Source: Pseudomonadota bacterium (GTDB lineage Bacteria; Pseudomonadota; Alphaproteobacteria; Rhizobiales; Hyphomicrobiaceae). From it: 7,850 nucleotides of DNA. Below the pieces are notes generated by a model. It saw nothing but the letters and a program-made list of their open reading frames with translations, searched no databases and was not told where the DNA came from. This document shows, one piece after another, positions 1 through 5,122 of this stretch (positions are counted from its first letter, which is position 1; each line of letters opens with the position of its first letter). The DNA lies in contig JAEZHL010000119.1 in NCBI GenBank assembly GCA_023416575.1, positions 1 through 7,850 on the forward strand. Direction: 5' to 3'. The translations under genes were made by a program, and so were the position numbers.

Positions 1-1571
1 TCGAGCAGGCGAACGACCTCGCGGTGCTCCTGCGCGCCGGTGCACTTCCCGCGCCGCTCACCATCGTCGAGGAGCAGACCATCGGCCCGAGCCTCGGCGC
101 CGACGCCATCCGCTCCGGTCTTTATTCGATCCTCGCCGGCCTGACCCTCGTCATCGCGTACATGATCGCGACCTACGGCCGGTTCGGCCTGTTCGCGACG
201 GTGGCCGTCATCGTCAACCTGGCGCTGACCATTGCCGTCCTGTCCATCATGGGCGCAACCCTGACGCTGCCCGGCATCGCCGGTATCCTGCTCGCGCTCG
301 GGATGGCCGTGGATGCCAACATCCTGATCAACGAGCGAACACGGGAGGAGCTCGGCAAGCGCAACGGCGTGATCGCCTCGATCGAGGCTGGCTATCGCCG
401 GGCCTACACGACGATCATGGACGCCAACCTCACGACGCTGATCAAGATGTTCATCCTGTTCGTCGTCGGTGTCGGCGCGATCCGCGGATTTGCGGTCACG
501 ATCAGTCTCGGCATCGTCGTGTCGGTGTTCACGGCGATCGTGCTCGTGCGTCTCCTCACGGCGACATGGCTGCGACGGACGCGACCCAAGTCGCTGACGA
601 TCGGCACGCGCCTGCGCTACTTCCCCGATCACACCGCGATCAAGTTCATGCGCGCGCGGTATTCGGGGCTGGTCGTGTCGGCCTTGATCAGCATTGCCGC
701 GCTCTGTCTCGCCGTCTACCCGGGCCTCAGGATGGGCGTCGATTTCGCGGGTGGTGTCGTGATCGAGGCGAAGACGCCGACGCCAGCGGATGCCCCTGCG
801 CTTCAGAGCGCGCTGGGGGCCGCAGGCGTCGGCCCGGCGCAGGTGCAGCGCTTCGGCTCGGACGATGACGTGCTGATCCGCTTCGAGCATCCGAAGGGCA
901 CGCCGAGCGAGCAGCAGGCGGCGTTACGGACTGCAAGGGAGGCTGTGGAGAGGGCGGCTCCCGGCGCGGAGATCCGGCGGGTGGAGGTCGTCGGTCCGTC
1001 GGTCGGCGCCGAGCTCCTGAACGATGGCCTGTGGGCACTCGGCCTCGCTGCCATCGCGATGTTCGGCTACATCACGTTCCGCTTCGAGTGGCCATTCGCG
1101 GTCGGCGCGATCGTGACCATGTTCCTGGACCTGACGAAAACGGTCGGGTTCCTGGCGCTGACCGGCTTCGAGTTCAACCTCACGACGATCGCGGCCATCC
1201 TGACCATCATGGGTTTCTCGATCAACGACAAGGTCGTCGTCTACGACCGGGTGCGCGAGAACCTCGTGCGGTACAGGAAGTTGTCGCTGCGCGAGATCAT
1301 CGACCGCAGCATCAACGAGACGCTGTCACGCACGATCGGGACGTCGATCGCGCTGTTCCTGTCGATCGTGCCGCTGGCGCTGTTCGGCGGGCCGGCGCTG
1401 CGTGAATTCGCGCTGACGCTGCTGTTCGGCCTCGTCCTGGCGACGAGCTCGTCGATCTTCATCGCCGCGCCGATCCTGCTCAACATCGGCGAGAGATGGT
1501 TGCGCCGCGGTGGGCGCGTTCCGGGGGCAGCAGAGCCGGCGCTCCGGGCGCCCTCGCCTCAGCGCGGATAA
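1..1571 (+). CDS. secDF: Protein translocase subunit SecDF (SecD-SecF fusion), 5'-truncated by window edge
   Basis: This is an inner-membrane accessory of the Sec translocon that uses the proton motive force to help pull exported proteins across the membrane. The reading frame is open from the first complete codon (nt 3) with no stop, and nt 3-23 already encode conserved SecD sequence (EQANDLA), so the GTG at 24 is internal and the true start lies upstream. About 522 residues are visible. SecD half: IVEEQTIGPSLG (nt 63-98), several hydrophobic segments, and the SecD signature GMAVDANILINER (nt 300-338). After a short basic linker (about nt 570-610) the SecF half begins: first membrane segment, MGVDFAGG (nt 732-755), a periplasmic region, then the SecF signature FSINDKVVVYDRVREN (nt 1215-1262) and the last membrane segments. 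The C-terminal tail is Arg/Pro/Gly-rich and poorly conserved. Fused SecDF occurs in several rhizobia, whereas E. coli has two genes. The fusion is certain from one uninterrupted frame. A yajC gene upstream would be usual but is outside the window. Confidence 0.96.
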   Translation, partial: EQANDLAVLLRAGALPAPLTIVEEQTIGPSLGADAIRSGLYSILAGLTLVIAYMIATYGRFGLFATVAVIVNLALTIAVLSIMGATLTLPGIAGILLALGMAVDANILINERTREELGKRNGVIASIEAGYRRAYTTIMDANLTTLIKMFILFVVGVGAIRGFAVTISLGIVVSVFTAIVLVRLLTATWLRRTRPKSLTIGTRLRYFPDHTAIKFMRARYSGLVVSALISIAALCLAVYPGLRMGVDFAGGVVIEAKTPTPADAPALQSALGAAGVGPAQVQRFGSDDDVLIRFEHPKGTPSEQQAALRTAREAVERAAPGAEIRRVEVVGPSVGAELLNDGLWALGLAAIAMFGYITFRFEWPFAVGAIVTMFLDLTKTVGFLALTGFEFNLTTIAAILTIMGFSINDKVVVYDRVRENLVRYRKLSLREIIDRSINETLSRTIGTSIALFLSIVPLALFGGPALREFALTLLFGLVLATSSSIFIAAPILLNIGERWLRRGGRVPGAAEPALRAPSPQRG

Positions 1572-1587
1572 AGAGGGCGAGGGCAGG

Positions 1588-1624
1588 GCAGTCTGGCTGC
1601 ATGTGCGGCCAGACTGCATTTGCG
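1588..1624. terminator. Perfect 10-bp inverted repeat between convergent genes; probable terminator
   Basis: GCAGTCTGGC (1588-1597) pairs perfectly with GCCAGACTGC (1608-1617) across a 10-nt loop. It sits 16 nt after the secDF stop and 36 nt from the end of the convergent SDR gene. The plus-strand downstream tract is only ATTTG, and the minus-strand side has no immediate T run, so it is not a textbook intrinsic terminator. It may act on both strands or act as an mRNA 3'-end stabiliser. The loop TGCATGTGCG is nearly repeated just after the stem (TGCATTTGCG, overlapping the last stem bases). Confidence 0.6.
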
Positions 1625-1653
1625 TCCTGGTCAGTCGGTCGCGTCAGCTGCGA

Positions 1654-2403
1654 TCAGATGCACCGGCCGCCGTCGACTTCCATCGCCACGCCGGTGATGA
1701 ACTCGGACGCGGGGTCGGCGAAGAACAGGGCGGCGTTGGCGATATCGGCCGGCCGCGACATGCGCCCGAGCGGGATCGTGGCGAGGAACTTCGTCCGGTT
1801 CTCCGGCGTGTCGGGCATGCCCATGAACAGCTCCAGCATGCCCGTCTCACCGATCACGGGGTTGATGGCGTTGACGCGGATCTTCTTCGGCGCCAGCTCA
1901 ACCGCCATGGACTTCGTGAGCAGGATCGCGGCGCCCTTCGAGCCGTTGTACCAGGTGAGACCCGGACGCGGCCGGACGCCAGCGGTCGAAGCCGTATTGA
2001 TGATGACGCCGCCGCCACGCTTCTCCATTTCCGGCACGCACGCCATCGTCGCCAGATAGATCGCCTTGACGTTGACGGCGAAGATCCGGTCGAACTCTTC
2101 TTCGCCGACGTTCATCAGCGACTGGTTCTTGTGCGTGTAGCCGGCATTGTTGACCATGATGTCGAGGCCGCCGAACGCCTTCACCGTCTCAGCGACCATC
2201 GCATCGACGTCCGCCTTCTTGGAGACGTCGCAGGCGATGTGCGCCGCGTTGGCGCCGATGGCTTGGGCGACATCGCGCGCGCCCGGGCCGTTGAGATCGG
2301 CAACCATCACCTTGGCGCCTTCCTGCGCGTAGGTTTCAGCAATAGCCTTGCCGAATCCCGATGCTGCGCCAGTGACGATCGCGACCTTGTCCTTGAGCTT
2401 CAT
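1654..2403 (-). CDS. SDR family NAD(P)-dependent oxidoreductase (classical short-chain dehydrogenase), substrate unknown
   Basis: This is a 249-residue cytoplasmic classical SDR. Visible in order: the cofactor glycine motif TGAASGFG (residues 11-18); Asp36 at the end of the second strand, which usually favours NAD(H) over NADP(H); CDVS around 58-61; NNAG (85-88); structural Asn111; and the catalytic set Ser139, Tyr152, Lys156 in the YNGSK motif. The ending EVDGGRCI is typical of the FabG / glucose 1-dehydrogenase-like group. Length is normal. The ATG at 2403 is chosen because AGGAGAAGG lies just upstream; an in-frame TTG at 2424 would put that ribosome site inside the gene. It lies 46 nt downstream of pheA on the same strand, so co-transcription is likely, although a -10-like TAGAAT (2428-2433, minus strand) leaves a weak internal promoter possible. 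Automatic labels such as 3-oxoacyl-ACP reductase or glucose dehydrogenase would be over-specific: nothing seen here identifies the substrate. Confidence 0.93.
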   Translation of the reverse strand: MKLKDKVAIVTGAASGFGKAIAETYAQEGAKVMVADLNGPGARDVAQAIGANAAHIACDVSKKADVDAMVAETVKAFGGLDIMVNNAGYTHKNQSLMNVGEEEFDRIFAVNVKAIYLATMACVPEMEKRGGGVIINTASTAGVRPRPGLTWYNGSKGAAILLTKSMAVELAPKKIRVNAINPVIGETGMLELFMGMPDTPENRTKFLATIPLGRMSRPADIANAALFFADPASEFITGVAMEVDGGRCI

Positions 2404-2407
2404 GGGT

Positions 2408-2416
2408 CCTTCTCCT
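2408..2416 (-). promoter_or_regulatory. Ribosome binding site of the SDR gene
   Basis: AGGAGAAGG on the minus strand ends 4 nt before the ATG at 2403, with the AGGAG core 8 nt from it. It fixes the start at 2403 and rules out the TTG at 2424. Confidence 0.8.
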
Positions 2417-2449
2417 GATTGCAACTTATTCTAAAGGCGATGAAACGGC

Positions 2450-3382
2450 TCAGTCCTGGCGCTGCTGCTTCACCAGCGCGCGGTATGGGCTCGCGCGATA
2501 GGTGCCGAGCACGGTGAGCTCGGAGGAGAAGAACGACAGCTCCTCCATTGCGAGCCGCACGGGCCGGTCAGCGGGATGACCCACGATGTCGGCGTAGAAC
2601 ATCGTCGCGGTGAATGCACCGTCGAGCTGATACGACTCCAGCTTGGTCATGTTGACGCCGTTGGTCGCGAAGCCACCGAGCGCCTTGTAGAGGGCTGCCG
2701 GGACGTTCCTGACACGGAACAGGAACGTCGTCACGAACGGCCCCTGGCCGGGGTCGGCATCGTCGGGCTCCGGGGCGAGAATGACGAACCGGGTCGTGTT
2801 GTGGGCCTCGTCCTCGATATCGCTCTTGAGAATTTTTAGCCCGTAGATCTCGGCGGCGAGCGAGGAGGCGATGGCGGCCTGGCTCAGGTCCTTCTGCTCG
2901 CTCACGAGCCGGGCCGATCCTGCCGTGTCGGCCTCAGGAACCGGCTTGAGGCCGAGCCGCCGCAGGGTGTTGCGGCACTGGCCGAGTGCCTGCGTGTGAC
3001 TCATCACGGTCTTGATGGTTTCCAGGCTCGCGTCCGGAAGGGCCATGAGCTGATGGCGCACGCGCAGGAAGTGCTCGCCAATGATGAAGAGCTGCGCGTT
3101 GGGCAGCAGATGGTGGATGTCCGCGACCCGACCGGCGACCGAGTTCTCGATCGGGATCATCGCATACCGGGCATCGCCCGACTTCACGGCTGCGAGCGCG
3201 TCCTCGAAGGTCGGGCAGGCCAGGGGCTCGAGCTCCGGAAAGACCTCGGTGCAGGCCATATGCGAATTCGCCCCGGGCTCACCCTGATAGGAAATGCGGT
3301 GCGATAAGGGGCGGCTCTCAGCGGCCGAGCGGGTGCGGGACCGGCTGGTGCCGGCGGTCGGCTTCGTCCTGGATTGAGGCAT
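2450..3382 (-). CDS. pheA: Prephenate dehydratase with C-terminal ACT domain
   Basis: It converts prephenate to phenylpyruvate, the committed step to phenylalanine, in the cytoplasm. With the ATG at 3382 it has 310 residues. The catalytic domain starts near residue 30 with ISYQGEPGANS (30-40), then IPIENSVAGRV (76-86), SHTQALGQC (128-136) and the catalytic Thr-Arg-Phe motif in HNTTRF (194-199). An ACT regulatory domain follows (about 216-295) with VNMTKLES (243-250). There is no chorismate mutase domain, so this is the monofunctional type, unlike E. coli PheA. The first 29 residues are Ser/Arg/Thr-rich and look non-conserved. No strong ribosome site precedes 3382 (only a weak ACGAG). The frame stays open to 3508, but that would overlap kdsB by about 90 nt, and no ATG, GTG or TTG lies between 3382 and the catalytic domain. 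The usual ESRP phenylalanine-contact motif reads ESYQ (249-252). The gene lies 37 nt downstream of kdsB on the same strand. Confidence 0.95.
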   Translation of the reverse strand: MPQSRTKPTAGTSRSRTRSAAESRPLSHRISYQGEPGANSHMACTEVFPELEPLACPTFEDALAAVKSGDARYAMIPIENSVAGRVADIHHLLPNAQLFIIGEHFLRVRHQLMALPDASLETIKTVMSHTQALGQCRNTLRRLGLKPVPEADTAGSARLVSEQKDLSQAAIASSLAAEIYGLKILKSDIEDEAHNTTRFVILAPEPDDADPGQGPFVTTFLFRVRNVPAALYKALGGFATNGVNMTKLESYQLDGAFTATMFYADIVGHPADRPVRLAMEELSFFSSELTVLGTYRASPYRALVKQQRQD

Positions 3383-3419
3383 GTTGCTCGTCGGATTGGC
3401 TATGGGAGGACGGGGAAGC

Positions 3420-4178
3420 TCAACGCTGGACTGGGCGTGAAGGCGCGAGCAGTCGGCGAGCCCTCTCCAGATCGGCCGGAGTATCGACACCGAGTGGAAC
3501 AGTGTCAACGAGCGCGACGTCGATACGCATGCCGTTTTCCAAAGCCCGCAGCTGCTCCAGCTTTTCGCGTTTTTCGAGCGGCGCGGGCGGCAGGGTCACA
3601 AACCGCTCAAGAGCAGCGCGCCGGTACGTATAGAGGCCGATGTGATGGTAGAGCGGGCCCTCGCCCGTGGGCGCGGTCGCGCGCGTGAAATAGAGGGCCC
3701 GCAGGCGGCGGGCCGATTCATCGCCGATCGGCGTGCCGACCACTTTGACGACACTCGGTGTGACCTTCTCCTCAGGGTCGGTGATCTCGGCGGCCAGCGT
3801 CGCGATGTCCGGTCCCGGGGCCGCCATCGGCGCGAGGCATGCGCGCACGAGGTGCGGCTCGAGCGTCGGCAGGTCGCCTTGCAGGTTGACGATGACGTCG
3901 GCGCCGCCATCCGGATCGAGATGCTGCACCGCTTCGAAGACACGGTCGGAGCCGGTCGGGTGATCGGCCCGCGTCTTCACCACCTCTCCGCCGGCGGCGT
4001 GAATGGCGGCCATGATCTCATCGGAGTCGGTCGCCACGACGACGCGACCGACATCGGCGGCCCTGGCGCGCTCCCAGACATGGACGATCATGGGCTTGCC
4101 ATGGATGTCAGCCAGTGGCTTGCCGGGCAGGCGGGTTGCCTGCATCCGTGCCGGGATGATAACGAGCGTGCCGTTCAT
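3420..4178 (-). CDS. kdsB: 3-deoxy-manno-octulosonate cytidylyltransferase (CMP-KDO synthetase)
   Basis: It activates KDO with CTP to CMP-KDO, the donor used to build the inner core of lipopolysaccharide; it acts in the cytoplasm and implies an LPS-bearing Gram-negative cell. The 252-residue product has the family's usual length. Visible motifs: nucleotide-binding IIPARMQATRLPGKPL (7-22), ATDSDEI (49-55), HPTGSDR (73-79), VNLQGDLPT (97-105, which contains the metal-binding Asp102; E. coli has NVQGDEP here), YHHIGLYTYRR (177-187), LEQLR (207-211) and VDTPADL (231-237). The start at 4178 is preferred: GAAAGG lies 8 nt upstream and the conserved N-terminus begins directly there. The frame is open to 4265 but the extra 29 residues are unlike the family. 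It is the first gene of the probable kdsB-pheA-SDR unit and is divergent from the cytochrome gene. Confidence 0.96.
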   Translation of the reverse strand: MNGTLVIIPARMQATRLPGKPLADIHGKPMIVHVWERARAADVGRVVVATDSDEIMAAIHAAGGEVVKTRADHPTGSDRVFEAVQHLDPDGGADVIVNLQGDLPTLEPHLVRACLAPMAAPGPDIATLAAEITDPEEKVTPSVVKVVGTPIGDESARRLRALYFTRATAPTGEGPLYHHIGLYTYRRAALERFVTLPPAPLEKREKLEQLRALENGMRIDVALVDTVPLGVDTPADLERARRLLAPSRPVQR

Positions 4179-4186
4179 GTGATGCG

Positions 4187-4192
4187 CCTTTC
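4187..4192 (-). promoter_or_regulatory. Ribosome binding site of kdsB
   Basis: GAAAGG on the minus strand, 8 nt before the ATG at 4178. It is a moderate match to the Shine-Dalgarno sequence and supports 4178 over the longer upstream reading. Confidence 0.6.
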
Positions 4193-4259
4193 GAGAGCGA
4201 TGTCCGCGACGGTGACAATTGGTCTCGGGCTTGGCCGCTGGATCGCATAGCCAGCCCAG

Positions 4260-4287
4260 TTGCATGAAGAAAGAGACTTTCTATAGT
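4260..4287 (+). promoter_or_regulatory. Candidate sigma-70-type promoter for the cytochrome c gene
   Basis: A TTGCAT (4260-4265) and a TATAGT (4282-4287) are separated by 16 bp, matching the consensus at 4 of 6 and 5 of 6 positions. They lie in the 172-bp divergent gap between kdsB and the cytochrome gene. Transcription would begin near 4294, giving a leader of about 57 nt. No equally good pair was found on the minus strand for kdsB, whose promoter probably lies in the same gap. This rests on pattern matching alone. Confidence 0.4.
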
Positions 4288-4334
4288 CGGCCGCCGGTCA
4301 AGGCACGACTAATCAGCGATCGCGAGCTACGGGC

Positions 4335-4340
4335 GGAGGG
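4335..4340 (+). promoter_or_regulatory. Ribosome binding site of the cytochrome c gene
   Basis: GGAGGG lies 10 nt before the ATG at 4351. It selects 4351 over the upstream in-frame starts (as far as 4219), which would run back through the candidate promoter. Confidence 0.7.
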
Positions 4341-4350
4341 CTGGGGTTCT

Positions 4351-4893
4351 ATGGATACCTGGGAGTTGAACAAGATCGCTGGAGCTGTGCTCGCGGCGCT
4401 TCTCCTCATTTTCGGCACGGCTACGTTCGTCGAAATTCAGATGAGCCAGAAGCCGGTGAAGCCGGGCTACGAGCTGCCGGTCCAGACGACCACCGCTGAG
4501 GCTGGTGCGCCAGCGGCTGCCGCGGGCGTGGACTTCGGCGCCATCTCCGGTCTGTTGCAGAAGGCCAGCGCCGACAACGGGCAGGCGGCATTCAAGCGCT
4601 GCGCGACCTGCCACACCCCGGACAAGGGCGGTAAGAACGCGACCGGTCCCAACCTGTGGGGTATCGTCAATCGGCCGAAGGCATCGCACGAGGGCTACAA
4701 CTACTCGGCGGCCCTCAAATCCAAGGGCGGCGAGTGGACGTACGAAAACCTGGCCAACTTCATCCACAACCCGCGGAACTACGCGCCCGGCAACAAGATG
4801 GCGTTCGCCGGCATCAAGGATAACGCAGAGCTTGCGGACCTGCTGGCCTACCTGCGCAGCCTGAGCGACAATCCGGCGCCCCTGCCGCAGTGA
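4351..4893 (+). CDS. cycM: Membrane-anchored class I cytochrome c, CycM-like (cytochrome c552 type)
   Basis: This 180-residue protein is predicted to be a monohaem cytochrome c tethered to the periplasmic face of the inner membrane. The N-terminus MDTWELNKIAGAV leads into one uncleaved membrane segment (about residues 9-29), then an Ala/Pro/Thr-rich linker (about 33-60) and the haem domain. The haem attachment site is CATCH (84-88), followed by GPNLWGIV (99-106), and Met150 in NKMAFAG is the likely sixth iron ligand. This order matches Bradyrhizobium CycM, which is known to carry electrons from the bc1 complex to an aa3-type oxidase; the same role here is inferred from similarity. The ATG at 4351 was chosen for its ribosome site and because the protein then starts exactly like the family. 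Divergence from kdsB-pheA is an arrangement I recall from rhizobial genomes. A good terminator follows, so it is probably transcribed alone. Confidence 0.93.
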   Translation: MDTWELNKIAGAVLAALLLIFGTATFVEIQMSQKPVKPGYELPVQTTTAEAGAPAAAAGVDFGAISGLLQKASADNGQAAFKRCATCHTPDKGGKNATGPNLWGIVNRPKASHEGYNYSAALKSKGGEWTYENLANFIHNPRNYAPGNKMAFAGIKDNAELADLLAYLRSLSDNPAPLPQ

Positions 4894-4981
4894 GCGGCAG
4901 CCGGAAGCCCGGATTTGCCCCGTGCCGCAGGGTTCGGGGCGCCTGACGGGCCGGCGCAGTAACGCAATTTTGCATGAGGGT

Positions 4982-5015
4982 GCGACCTCGCCATTGAGTT
5001 GGCGGGGTCGTCTTT
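4982..5015 (+). terminator. Rho-independent terminator after the cytochrome gene
   Basis: CGACCTCGCC (4983-4992) pairs with GGCGGGGTCG (5001-5010): ten pairs including one T-G wobble, with an 8-nt loop ATTGAGTT. A T-rich tail TCTTTGTTG follows at once. It lies about 90 nt beyond the cytochrome stop and separates that gene from yejA1. Confidence 0.8.
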
Positions 5016-5040
5016 GTTGCTATATGGCCATAATTGTTGC
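5014..5040 (+). repeat. Palindrome TATGGCCATA flanked by TTGTTGC direct repeats; possible operator/promoter of yejA1
   Basis: TTGTTGC occurs at 5014-5020 and again at 5034-5040, exactly 20 bp apart. Between them is the perfect 10-bp palindrome TATGGCCATA (5023-5032). The patch is AT-rich against a very GC-rich background and lies about 85-110 bp before the yejA1 start. Loose promoter-like pairs can be drawn (TTGGCG 4999-5004, 16 bp, TATATG 5021-5026), but they overlap the terminator and match only 4 of 6 each. A regulatory role is inference. Confidence 0.35.
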
Positions 5041-5110
5041 TTCCTGGTGATGAAGCCCCCATTTTTTCCGGCGCGCGGGACTGGCCGGTCGGCTGAAGCC
5101 CGACACCAAC

Positions 5111-5116
5111 GAGGAG
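5111..5116 (+). promoter_or_regulatory. Ribosome binding site of yejA1, supporting a GTG start
   Basis: GAGGAG lies 6 nt before the GTG at 5123, and the encoded product begins with a signal peptide directly after. No ATG in this frame is nearby, so GTG is the start. Confidence 0.75.
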
Positions 5117-5122
5117 TATCGA

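Larger units (their letters stand above)
4894..5122. other. Intergenic region between the cytochrome and yejA1 genes
   Basis: These 229 bp show no convincing coding potential; short frames on the minus strand here are low-complexity and lack family features. Contents: a possible GC hairpin just after the stop (GCCCCG 4917-4922 with CGGGGC 4935-4940, no T run), the strong terminator at 4982-5015, an AT-rich patch with a palindrome (5014-5040), a T6 run (5062-5067), a small hairpin (GTCGG 5088-5092 with CCGAC 5100-5104), and the yejA1 ribosome site. The short sequence TGAAGCCC occurs twice (5051-5058 and 5094-5101). Confidence 0.6.

Noticed and set aside
1510..2418. Long plus-strand open frame of about 302 codons opposite the SDR gene
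   Set aside because: It is antisense to a gene with a complete SDR motif set, is rich in Arg, Asp and His as expected from a GC-rich shadow frame, and starts inside secDF.
3642..4250. Plus-strand open frame of about 202 codons opposite kdsB
   Set aside because: It is fully antisense to a well-supported kdsB and shows no family motif.
4917..4940. GC-rich hairpin just after the cytochrome stop as its terminator
   Set aside because: The stem is only 6 bp with a 12-nt loop and no T tract. The hairpin at 4982-5015 is far better.
5088..5104. Small hairpin before the yejA1 ribosome site as a riboswitch or leader element
   Set aside because: A 5-bp stem with a 7-nt loop is common by chance in GC-rich DNA, and no conserved riboswitch core was recognised.
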